Below, piece by piece: positions 10,401 through 17,995 of a stretch of DNA of 64,000 bases. The position numbers and the translations under genes were made by a program. Source of the DNA: an uncultured Flavobacteriales bacterium (lineage in GTDB: Bacteria > Bacteroidota > Bacteroidia > Flavobacteriales_D > Crocinitomicaceae); assembly GCA_913054135.1 (NCBI GenBank), contig CAJXJK010000003.1, forward strand, positions 1 through 64,000, given 5' to 3'. The notes beneath the pieces are model-generated. The model did not search any database. It was not told the DNA's origin and worked only from the letters and a program-made list of their open reading frames with translations. Each line of letters starts with the position of its first letter. The first letter of the stretch is position 1.

Positions 10401-13400
10401 TATCTCTAAATGTTGAGAATTCGAGATCAAGTCTTTTATTAGTATAAGGAACGGTGAACGTTACAGACCTACCATGCTTTCTGTTCTTTTGAACAGTTGA
10501 AAAGTGAACCGTAAAGTTTCCTCTATGAACTTCTTTAACGTCATAATCAAACTTTCTTTGCTCATTGTTCATTATGAAGCTTCCCGACTCTACTATTTCG
10601 TTTTTCACTTCAATGTCATAAAAGACGGTCAGGTCAGTTTCTTTTGACCCCAATAAAATAGATACCTTTTCTCCTGGCTCGGCTATGCTTTTCAATTCTT
10701 TTACCCAAAGCACTTGATTGTTTGCCGGCGTTTTAGAGGTTGGTTTATAGAGTGTGAAGAAGGCAACATCTTTTATTTCAATGCCATTCTTGTCTTTAGC
10801 AACTGCCTCATATTTATATGAGCCCGGCTCCCAATTTTTATAGCCGGAAATACCAATGCTATCGGAATTGGCTGTGTTGAAATTAGCTTTGAAAAGCTCT
10901 TTTTTAACTTCCCACTTTTGCTGGTTATTCTCATCTGCGTATACCTTGTGAGGGAATATCGCCTTAAATTCTTTCTCACTCAGAGTTGGATAATCAGGTT
11001 GTTCCCAATATCGATTATAAAGAACTGTATTTGGTGCATCCAATTTTGAAACTTTGATTGAACCTGAAGCATTGATTGGTTGTCCATTTAAGTTATTGGT
11101 TGTCATTTTGAAGTAGAATGGTTTGTCACCATTCATTTCAGGTTGCACATTATTTCCTAAAACAAGAGATTGATAGCCCACAGTCACAGATGTTGAAGTG
11201 GAATGAGTTTCTCCATTAACATCTGTAATATCAGCTGTTAAGGTGTAAGTGAATTGAGGAAGATTTTTTGGGTCTTTCGTCAAATCAGGCAGGGCGTTGA
11301 ATTCAATTTTGAATTCTCCGTTCTCATCTGTTACAGTTTCTCCATTCAGAATTTCTTTTGGCTGTTCGTAAGGTCTCCAATACCACCAGTACCACCAATT
11401 TCCGTAGGATGTTGATCTCGTGATACGATATTTAACTTCGGCACCATCAATGAAGTTACCTGCAAACGCTTTTGCAAACCCACTTACTTCAATATCATCT
11501 TTCAATTGAAACTCACCTTCAACTGGATTAAATTCTGCGGTGAACTTAGGTCGCTTATACTCTTCAACTCTGAAGAATTTGCTGTGTTGACCTTCTTGAA
11601 TTCTCATTTGTCCAGTTAGGACGCCAAATGGTGCTGTGAATTCCCCTTCAAATGAACCAAATTCATTGGTTGTCACCAATTGCTTTGCAATCTCTTGATA
11701 ATTCACATCATAGAAATAAACTGTCGTCGTATAATTCGTTTTCAATTCTCTCTTTTCACCTTGATAAGTCATTACAATTCCCTTATAGAAAATTGATTGT
11801 CCAGGACGGTAAATACTTCGATCAGTAAACAACTGAGTTACTTGGTGAGGAGAATCGTTTTTGTATCCACGGTAGGCATACATTCTATCTTTTGGAGCAT
11901 AGACCTCATCTTTATGATTAATCTTAATGAAGTAATTGTAGTAATCTTTGTGAGCCTTGTAAGAGAACTTACCTTGGTCATCAGTAGTATAAGTCCCTAA
12001 ATTCTTTCGTTCATACGACCTTAAAGCGTAATTATACTTCTCATATGAAACTGTGGCTTTAGCTCCAACTAATGGTTTACCGGTAGACCTATCGGTAACC
12101 AAAACTGAAGGTTCGTCTTGTTGATTTCTTGTTTGATAAGTAATATCAGATACCCAAAACGGAAGATAGGTATATCCTTGATTTTCCTTTTTAAACGTTT
12201 CTGAAGAACTCACGATTAAGAAGTAAAACCCATTTGATAATTCAGGTAATAATATTTCAGTAGAGTGGTTTTGGTAATCTTTTGGATCGGTGAGGTTCAG
12301 TATTCCCTTGTCCACCTCTTTAATTTTAGCCAGAGTTTGAGGTAATTTATAATAGTCATACTTCCCAGCATTGTACTTCTTGTAATCAAACGGCACCACT
12401 CTGTAATATAACTTATCTACGTTTTTATATTGAAGATGAAAAAGTGATTTCTTGTTTGTATTAATAGCTGCTTCACCTCTGACGTTTAATACTTTTTGTG
12501 AGATTATATTTTGAAGGGATGCGCACTGTTTTGCACCATAAGAATCTTTAAACTTTGTTATTGTTTTTTGACAGATATCCATGGCGATTTTATTGTCCCA
12601 CCTATGTGTTGTATCACCTTTAAAATTATATGTGGATGCCTTTTGATTATGAACCACTGCCATTTCGTACCACGCCTCAGAACTGAAAGCCTTATTTTGG
12701 TATGACTGTGCAAGCCTCTCTAATCCTTCGAAATAAAGTTGATCAGAATTTTGAAGTGCACCGGCTTGTTTTACAAATTTCAGTCTTTCAAGTTCAACTG
12801 AGAAAAGAGCATTTTCATTATGGTTTGCTTGATGGAACTTCGTTAACTCATAAAGAATTCGCACTGCATAAAAGGTTGTATTCAATGAGTCTGCTGTGCT
12901 AATTTTTGCAGCATTCATAAAAGATGTATTTGCACCTATAAATCTGTCGTCTTGAATTACAAAAGTTTTGGCTGGACCTGGCACGTTGAATTTATTTGAT
13001 TTGAAAAAGTCAAGAGCTCGGTGAGCAAGAAAATCAAATAGAGTGGGCCTCATCTCAGCAGTCTCATCTGTCGTAGTGTATGATGCAATTTCCTGAAAAT
13101 GCTGAATTGGAGCCAATTTAGATTCGTTAGAATTTGCCAACGAAAGCAAGTAATGATTTCTCACCTTTTCAGCAATTCTTTTTAGATCCCAAGTTCTAAT
13201 ATCTTTTAAATCTACTTCCAAGACGTTAGTTCTGTCTTGAAATTTCCATGAATTTGAATTGTAATAGCCCCAGTAAACTTCTGCGGTTAATGAATGTAAG
13301 ATTTCTTTTGATGGAGAAGGAGCAGTCAATATTAGGGAGTCTAATCTGCTAATTCCTAAGACGTAGTCATCTTCTTCAAGGTAGGCGTTATACTTAAGCT

Positions 13401-13614
13401 CGTATAAGACTGATTTTATAACTTGATTATGATTTTCTTTTTCAGTTCCAAGTTGAAAAATTGAGTTAACCTCATCAAGTGCCATTCTATACAATCCTTT
13501 TCTTTCTAAAGAATCAACTTTTGTCCATTTTTTAGAAAACGGATCGTTCTGTGAGAAAGAACTATTAAAAATAAATAGAGAGGCTAAAAGTGCTAATAGA
13601 AATCTTGGTTTCAT
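7426..13614 (-). CDS. Alpha-2-macroglobulin family protein, very large, with thioester-type CAEQ motif
   Basis: The 2062-residue protein has a signal peptide MKPRFLLALLASLFIFNSSFSQ and no lipobox Cys, so it is not a typical lipoprotein like E. coli YfhM. A helical N-terminal region (about 25-370) precedes macroglobulin (MG) domains, including the MG2-type YRPGQSIFYKG near 600. A Tyr-rich then acidic low-complexity stretch (about 1140-1260) sits where the bait region is expected, followed by the LTKWKFAGLAHT macroglobulin core near 1300. ECAEQ places Cys at about residue 1510 in the CxEQ thioester pattern. Bacterial relatives trap attacking proteases in the periplasm; whether this one is periplasmic or surface-exposed is unknown. 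The start is ATG 13614; the TTG six bases upstream lies inside the -7 promoter element. No pbpC neighbour is present. Confidence 0.9.
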   Translation of the reverse strand: MKPRFLLALLASLFIFNSSFSQNDPFSKKWTKVDSLERKGLYRMALDEVNSIFQLGTEKENHNQVIKSVLYELKYNAYLEEDDYVLGISRLDSLILTAPSPSKEILHSLTAEVYWGYYNSNSWKFQDRTNVLEVDLKDIRTWDLKRIAEKVRNHYLLSLANSNESKLAPIQHFQEIASYTTTDETAEMRPTLFDFLAHRALDFFKSNKFNVPGPAKTFVIQDDRFIGANTSFMNAAKISTADSLNTTFYAVRILYELTKFHQANHNENALFSVELERLKFVKQAGALQNSDQLYFEGLERLAQSYQNKAFSSEAWYEMAVVHNQKASTYNFKGDTTHRWDNKIAMDICQKTITKFKDSYGAKQCASLQNIISQKVLNVRGEAAINTNKKSLFHLQYKNVDKLYYRVVPFDYKKYNAGKYDYYKLPQTLAKIKEVDKGILNLTDPKDYQNHSTEILLPELSNGFYFLIVSSSETFKKENQGYTYLPFWVSDITYQTRNQQDEPSVLVTDRSTGKPLVGAKATVSYEKYNYALRSYERKNLGTYTTDDQGKFSYKAHKDYYNYFIKINHKDEVYAPKDRMYAYRGYKNDSPHQVTQLFTDRSIYRPGQSIFYKGIVMTYQGEKRELKTNYTTTVYFYDVNYQEIAKQLVTTNEFGSFEGEFTAPFGVLTGQMRIQEGQHSKFFRVEEYKRPKFTAEFNPVEGEFQLKDDIEVSGFAKAFAGNFIDGAEVKYRITRSTSYGNWWYWWYWRPYEQPKEILNGETVTDENGEFKIEFNALPDLTKDPKNLPQFTYTLTADITDVNGETHSTSTSVTVGYQSLVLGNNVQPEMNGDKPFYFKMTTNNLNGQPINASGSIKVSKLDAPNTVLYNRYWEQPDYPTLSEKEFKAIFPHKVYADENNQQKWEVKKELFKANFNTANSDSIGISGYKNWEPGSYKYEAVAKDKNGIEIKDVAFFTLYKPTSKTPANNQVLWVKELKSIAEPGEKVSILLGSKETDLTVFYDIEVKNEIVESGSFIMNNEQRKFDYDVKEVHRGNFTVHFSTVQKNRKHGRSVTFTVPYTNKRLDLEFSTFRDKLLPGADEEWTMTIKNAKGEKEMAELLATLYDASLDELYTPNSFYLNIYNNYYGNKMWGTGVGMTAAYGSNMHTNWNNYVYAPTRYFPVLNYHGYNTYYYGAYNYRYSRYDSYDMDVMSDDGGVYLEESENEIMDVTTISTGADMKNKDSKKAESTLRADNNVSNAPGLANQQALGGTLPLGTSGGDKAQLNLLDGEFQDLSSVKVRSNFNETAFFYPQLHTEPNGDIKIKFTIPESLTKWKFAGLAHTKDLKIGTISEEVVTQKDLMVVPNAPRFLREGDKITLSSKISNISEKDLKGVIQLELFDPFTEKEINDKFKHTQKQLEFEVEAGKSTSVSWSIDVPYETSAVKYRFVAKAGDFSDGEENVLPILSNRMLVTESMPMPIRGNQSKDFSFDKLIASNQSSTLKHHRYTVEFTSNPAWYAVQAMPYMMEYPYECAEQTFTRYYSNAIATHVMNSNPKIQKVIEDWGENSPEAFLSNLQKNQELKSVMLEETPWVLNAKSEEQTKRNLSILLDMNRMSKELDKALGKTIKNQSVNGGFPWFPGMKESRYITQHIMTGMGHLDHLGIKEIRSDRKVQNMVQKGIKYLDGEIYKDYLNAKRWDPDYLVNQHIGYTQIQYLYARSYFPEIKMSKHTQEAVKYYKDQAVKFWLSFNIYGEGMLALAAHRFEMKDLATDIVKSLKDRSIQHEEFGMYWKDYQIGYYWYQAPIETQALMIEMFDEVTNDQESVEELKIWLLKQKQTTHWKTTKQTTESVYALLLKGSDLLASDELVEVVVGDNKINYVDKPDEKNPYNVNPEAGTGYFKTAWTKDQIKPKMGNIKVTKKDDGVAWGAAYWQYFEDLDKITFAETNLKLKKDLFVINLSSEGEQLKPVNDNNVLKVGEKVRVRIELRTDRNLEYVHMKDMRASGFEPINVLSKYHYQDGLGYYQATKDAATNFFFDYIPKGTYVFEYDLRVQHKGDFSNGITTIQCMYAPEFTSHSDGIRVKVE

Positions 13615-13617
13615 AAT

Positions 13618-13646
13618 CAAATATATCTTATGACTAAATGTACAAA
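13618..13646 (-). promoter_or_regulatory. Promoter of the macroglobulin gene (TTTG-N17-TATATTTG)
   Basis: On the minus strand a -7 box TATATTTG (13625-13618) matches the Bacteroidota consensus TAnnTTTG. It is preceded at 17 bp by TTTG (13646-13643). The -7 box ends only three bases before the ATG at 13614, so the transcript may be leaderless or start within the codon. Confidence 0.6.
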
Positions 13647-13750
13647 TAAGGCTTTGAAAAGTTCAAAGAAAGTTTTTGCGCAAAGTTTTGTTGATTATTT
13701 TATTTGAAATATATCAACTCTGGCCTTAATTTTGCCGTCTTTATAATTGA

Positions 13751-14005
13751 GTGACTGAATTAACTTCATATCAAACTATAGCAAACTTACCTATTTCGAT
13801 CAACGACATTAGGGAGAAGTTTTATGATGGTGAGAAGTTGGACGCCTCAGAATTTAAGGCTTTGAAAAACTATGACAGATACAGATTGTCATATTTAAAT
13901 TCGGCCACTTCGGGTGACGAATTTGACAAGCGTTACTTAGAACTTCAGGTGAAAGCTAACCTTTCTCCTTTTTTAGACTTTCTTGACTTTGACAATATTG
14001 CATAA
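13751..14005 (+). CDS. Small protein of unknown function, 84 residues
   Basis: The frame starts at GTG 13751 (an in-frame TGA lies immediately upstream and there is no internal Met) and ends before a strong terminator. The sequence is soluble, helical and charged, ending LDFLDFDNIA, with no signal peptide or known domain. It is divergent from the macroglobulin gene and convergent with the T9SS protein gene. Its own terminator and single-gene arrangement support a real gene, but I do not recognise the family. Confidence 0.55.
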   Translation: MTELTSYQTIANLPISINDIREKFYDGEKLDASEFKALKNYDRYRLSYLNSATSGDEFDKRYLELQVKANLSPFLDFLDFDNIA

Positions 14006-14008
14006 AAA

Positions 14009-14048
14009 AACCCTGACGTTTCGGGAACCGAAAGTCAGGGTTAGTTTT
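14009..14048. terminator. Bidirectional intrinsic terminator
   Basis: A stem AACCCTGAC(G)TTTCGG / CCGAAAGTCAGGGTT, with one bulged base, is flanked by an A-run on the left and a T-run on the right. It sits between two convergent genes and can serve both. Confidence 0.85.
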
Positions 14049-14060
14049 TATAAATTCTAA

Positions 14061-15968
14061 TTACTTAGAAACCACCATTCTTTTAGTGATTTGCTTTTCA
14101 CCAATAGTGAAAGTATAGAAGTAAATTCCTTCAGCAAAATCAGTAGAATTCAAGTCGATAGTATATTTACCAGCAGCTTGGTTTCCTTGATTGATTTCTT
14201 TAACTACTTTACCAGCAGCATCAACGAATTCAATAGAAACATTGTTAGCTTGCTCTAAGCTATAGTTAATGATTGAAGTGTTGTCAAAAGGATTTGGCTT
14301 GTTTTGTCCGATAGAGAATGTTTCTTTTTCAGATGGGTCGATAGTTAAAGTCTCATCTAAGTTTAAAAGAATGTACGGCTCATCACCTGACCAGTACCAT
14401 TCTCCGTCTCCGTTATAGAAGAAAGATCCTGAAAAGTCAGCATCCACAATAGACGCTTGGTACCAAAGTACGTTTCCACCAAAAGTTTCGAATGCAATTG
14501 AGTAAACATTTCCAGCTTCTAATAAAACAGGAGTGTCTCCATCAATGAATTCAGCTTGATGTAAGTTAAAAGTATACCAGTTGTCAGTCATTGCTGGAAC
14601 TAAAGTAAACTCGTAAGAACCAACATATGTATCAGTAGTTCTGTTATCTACATAAATTGTAAACGGATTATCAAAATCAGTTTGAGCTGCAGTTCCACCA
14701 CTTGGTAATAAATATAAATCTACACCATGAAGGTTTACATCAGTTTCTGGTGCGAAGTATGCTCCAGTACGAGAAGTTTCTGGGAAACTTGAAATACTTT
14801 CAATTGCTGAGTATTCATAGTTGATATGACCCCAAGAATTTTGAGTAATTTTCATTGTTCTCGCTAACTCATCATTAGCAACAACCTCATCAGTTTCGTC
14901 ATAAGTAATTACAGCTTCGATAGTATAATCGTCATCTGACCAAGCAGAAACGTCAATCGCAGTTGCGAAAGTTAATGTATCAGTTTCTCCTGAATTCAAA
15001 GATCCAATTGATAAAGTTCCTCCAGAAACAGGACCAGCTACAACAGCCATAGATCCGTCTAAAACAGTTACTTCAAGAGCAATGTTTGTAGGAGCTCCAA
15101 CACCTAAGTTAGATACTAAAGAAGAAACAGTTAAAGTAGTCGCCTGGTTTGCAGGAAGACTTGTATACTCATAGTTAGTTTGTAAATCAGCTAACCATAA
15201 TTCTTCGTTAGAAATATCATATGCTGGTAAATCAGAAATTGAAATATTATCAATACCCATGTAGTAATGAGAACTTACTTGTCCTGCACCATTAGCATCA
15301 ATTCCTAACCAGTTGAATTTGATTTTCACGTCATTATTTCCACCCGGAGTTGGATCTAAGTAAGGTGTTAATACCAATTCATACTCAATAGGTTCTGCAA
15401 TATCATTTGATTGATCATTAGCACCCATGTTTAAGTCAAAAGGGATATCAGCAGACCAAGATACTCCATCATCATATGATACATTAAATGACCAAGGCTC
15501 TGAATTACAGCAGAACATTGCATTTAAATCAAATGCGATAATAGCACCAGTGTTCATTCCTAAATCAATTGTAGGAGAAGTAATTGAACCATCAACTGGT
15601 GTTGTTGCAAAGTTTCCTGTTCCTTCATCTCCAATTGGAGTTTGTGAATCCCAATAAAGGTGTTGACCTGTCATTTGCATTCCGTAACCATTTGATCCAG
15701 TTGTTTGAGAAGCTAATGTAAAATAGTTTCCTTCTGGTCCAGAAGTTACCCAGGTACCGTTTCCAGTTGTTAATCCTGTTCCGTCAAAATTTTCTGCCCA
15801 TAATTCAACTCTGTCAGTTGCTTCATTAGCAGCTGGTCTATACTCAATAGCAGGACCATGATAAGCTTTTGGTTGTAATTTTCCGAACGTGTAAGAATCA
15901 TAGTTTTGCTGAGCACCAGCTGCGATTCCTAATGTAAGTAAACAACCTGTTAGGTATATTTTTTTCAT
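14061..15968 (-). CDS. T9SS-secreted protein with jelly-roll-like N-terminal region and type A sorting domain
   Basis: A 635-residue protein with signal peptide MKKIYLTGCLLTLGIAAGAQ. Residues about 50-250 look like a beta-sandwich of the MAM/choice-of-anchor type (WAENFDGTGLTTGNGTWV, DNISISD). A second beta-rich region with Ig-like features (SLVSNLGVGAPTNIALEVTV) follows. The last ~85 residues are a classic T9SS sorting domain (GQNKPNPFDNTSIINYSLE ... GIYFYTFTIGEKQITKRMVVSK). Codon choice is strongly biased (AGA, GAA, GTT, CCA), unlike many neighbours, which suggests high expression. It ends at a good terminator. The function of the cargo region is unknown; no catalytic motif is visible. Confidence 0.88.
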   Translation of the reverse strand: MKKIYLTGCLLTLGIAAGAQQNYDSYTFGKLQPKAYHGPAIEYRPAANEATDRVELWAENFDGTGLTTGNGTWVTSGPEGNYFTLASQTTGSNGYGMQMTGQHLYWDSQTPIGDEGTGNFATTPVDGSITSPTIDLGMNTGAIIAFDLNAMFCCNSEPWSFNVSYDDGVSWSADIPFDLNMGANDQSNDIAEPIEYELVLTPYLDPTPGGNNDVKIKFNWLGIDANGAGQVSSHYYMGIDNISISDLPAYDISNEELWLADLQTNYEYTSLPANQATTLTVSSLVSNLGVGAPTNIALEVTVLDGSMAVVAGPVSGGTLSIGSLNSGETDTLTFATAIDVSAWSDDDYTIEAVITYDETDEVVANDELARTMKITQNSWGHINYEYSAIESISSFPETSRTGAYFAPETDVNLHGVDLYLLPSGGTAAQTDFDNPFTIYVDNRTTDTYVGSYEFTLVPAMTDNWYTFNLHQAEFIDGDTPVLLEAGNVYSIAFETFGGNVLWYQASIVDADFSGSFFYNGDGEWYWSGDEPYILLNLDETLTIDPSEKETFSIGQNKPNPFDNTSIINYSLEQANNVSIEFVDAAGKVVKEINQGNQAAGKYTIDLNSTDFAEGIYFYTFTIGEKQITKRMVVSK

Positions 15969-16091
15969 TTTACTTTGATTTATAAAAATTAGTAAGCCCT
16001 AAAGATATTAAAAAATCAATGTAGACGAAAATAACGGTAGCTTTCATTTATTTAAATGTAGCTGTGGTTGATTTTACGCGTTAAATGGCAG

Positions 16092-16871
16092 CTAATCAGC
16101 ATCCTTAAAGGCCGGAAAGCGGTTGTTTATATCGCTTATCACCTCCTTTTTCAATGTTAATATTTTCACCTCCTCCACGTTTTCTGTGCATTGATGCAGA
16201 ATTTCACCCCAAGGGTCTACGCAAAGAGAGTCTCCTGAGTATGTAATTCCATTACCATCTTCCCCCACTCTATTAACTCCAAGACAGTACGCTTGATTTT
16301 CAATTGCTCGAGAAACCAAGAGGTTTTTCCATACTCTGTTTCTCTTTTGCGGCCAGTTGGCAGGATAAATAACCAAATCGTACTCTGTACCTTCTTCTAA
16401 AGATTTGTTTCTCGAAAAAACGGGGAATCTTAAATCGTAACAAATTTGAAGAAGGATATTCCAGCCGTAGAGCTCAATTACAATCCTTTCTTCTCCCGCG
16501 GTAAAGTGATTATTCTCTTTGGCCATTCTAAACAAGTGTCTTTTGTCATAATGAGCATGCACGCCTTCTTCGTTTACCAGAACAAATCTGTTGAAATACT
16601 TTTCGCCCTCTTTGATAATCAAGGTAGCGCCGATTGTGCTTTTCTGAATTTTAGCTTGTGCCTTCATCCATTGAATAGCGGCTCCATCCATTTCTTCGCC
16701 AAGTTCATTTGTATTCATACTAAAGGACGTATTGAACATTTCGGGCAACATTATTAAGTCTGTTGACGCAGGTTCAATAGCCGATAGATGAGCTTCAAAA
16801 TGAACGAAATTCGCTTTTTTGTCTTCCCAAAACTGTTTTGATTGTATGATGGCTACCCTTAAATCTGACAT
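16092..16871 (-). CDS. Omega-amidase (nitrilase superfamily, YafV-like)
   Basis: The 259-residue cytoplasmic protein carries the nitrilase catalytic triad: E44 in LPEMFNT, K110 in YDKRHLF and C144 in QICYDLRFP. Length and motifs match YafV/NIT2-type omega-amidases, which hydrolyse alpha-ketoglutaramate or alpha-ketosuccinamate. Its start overlaps the end of the aminotransferase gene by 13 bp. Together they form the known glutamine transaminase-omega-amidase pair that drives keto-methionine transamination and clears the ketoglutaramate by-product. A general carbon-nitrogen hydrolase is the alternative, but the neighbour makes omega-amidase the best call. Confidence 0.85.
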   Translation of the reverse strand: MSDLRVAIIQSKQFWEDKKANFVHFEAHLSAIEPASTDLIMLPEMFNTSFSMNTNELGEEMDGAAIQWMKAQAKIQKSTIGATLIIKEGEKYFNRFVLVNEEGVHAHYDKRHLFRMAKENNHFTAGEERIVIELYGWNILLQICYDLRFPVFSRNKSLEEGTEYDLVIYPANWPQKRNRVWKNLLVSRAIENQAYCLGVNRVGEDGNGITYSGDSLCVDPWGEILHQCTENVEEVKILTLKKEVISDINNRFPAFKDAD

Positions 16872-17995
16872 AAATTATTGATGGCTGAATTTAATGTTTC
16901 ATCTTCTTTGGCAAAGCAAAAACGAACCACTTTGTTGTCGGTTTGATTCTTGTAAAAAACCGAGACCGGAATTGAAGCTACTTTGTGCTCCTTTGTAATC
17001 CTTTTTGCAAAGTCAACATCATTCTCATTTGAAATATCTGAATAATCGTACAAGCAAAAATAGGTTCCGTCACAGGCCAATGGCTTGAACTTCGTTTGCT
17101 TCATTCCTTCAAGGAATAGCTCTCTCTTTTTAGTGTAAAATGGTTTTACCAGTTCCCATGATTCGCCACTAGACATGTAATTTGCAAGAGCGGCTTGCAT
17201 TGTATTATTCACACAGAAGACATTGAATTGATGCATTTTTCTCAATTCGGTAGTCATTGTAGCTGGGGCAATAGTATATCCTAATTTCCATCCTGTCACG
17301 TGAAAAGTTTTACCAAAACTGTAAGTCACAAAACTTCTTGATCTGAGTAGTTCGCTTTTCAATACCGACTCATGATTACCTTCAAACTGAATGTGCTCGT
17401 AAACTTCGTCTGAAATTACTAAGAGACTTGGGTGCGCTTCACATATTTTTTCAAGACGGGAAATATCATTCTTTGACCAAACCGTTCCGGCCGGATTTTG
17501 AGGATTATTCACAATAATCATCTTCGTTTTGGGAGTTATTGATTGCTCTACTTCATCCCAGTTGATATTGTAATTTGGGAATTCCAATTCTAAGTGAATT
17601 GGCACTCCACCATGCAGTCTTATTGAAGGATCGTAGCAATCATATGCAGGATCAAATAAAATTACTTCATCTCCCAACACAATTGTTGCAGCTATAGCCG
17701 AGTAGATTCCTTGTGTTGCGCCTGCTGAAATGGTAATTTCAGTGTTCGGATTAACATTGATACCGTGCTGAACAAAAAGCTTTCCGGCAATGGCTTCTCT
17801 CAAATCAAGGCGTCCTGGCATTGGTGCATACTGCACTTGCTCATCATCTAAAGCTTTCTTTACCAAATCTTTTAATCGTGAATCAATACTAAAATTCGGA
17901 AAACCTTGGGAAAGATTGATAGCGTCATGCTCATTAGCCAAAGCTGACATTACACTAAAAATAGTAGTTCCAATATCTGGTAATTTCGATTCCAT
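16859..17995 (-). CDS. Methionine/glutamine aminotransferase (PLP-dependent, class I, YbdL-like)
   Basis: The 378-residue enzyme has the fold-type I signatures NNPQNPAGTVW, SDEVYEH (D196) and the PLP lysine K229 in SFGKTFHVTGWKLGY. A C-terminal Arg in VVRFCFAKED would bind the substrate carboxylate. This family (YbdL/KAT-like) transaminates methionine, glutamine or aromatic amino acids. It starts inside the stop of the HerA-like gene (TAATG, one-base overlap) and overlaps the omega-amidase by 13 bp, so the three are one operon. Substrate preference for methionine or glutamine is inferred from family and context. Confidence 0.88.
   Translation of the reverse strand: MESKLPDIGTTIFSVMSALANEHDAINLSQGFPNFSIDSRLKDLVKKALDDEQVQYAPMPGRLDLREAIAGKLFVQHGINVNPNTEITISAGATQGIYSAIAATIVLGDEVILFDPAYDCYDPSIRLHGGVPIHLELEFPNYNINWDEVEQSITPKTKMIIVNNPQNPAGTVWSKNDISRLEKICEAHPSLLVISDEVYEHIQFEGNHESVLKSELLRSRSFVTYSFGKTFHVTGWKLGYTIAPATMTTELRKMHQFNVFCVNNTMQAALANYMSSGESWELVKPFYTKKRELFLEGMKQTKFKPLACDGTYFCLYDYSDISNENDVDFAKRITKEHKVASIPVSVFYKNQTDNKVVRFCFAKEDETLNSAINNLCQI

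Noticed and set aside
16446-16757. 103-residue plus-strand frame within the omega-amidase gene
   Set aside because: Antisense to a gene with an intact catalytic triad; no independent evidence.
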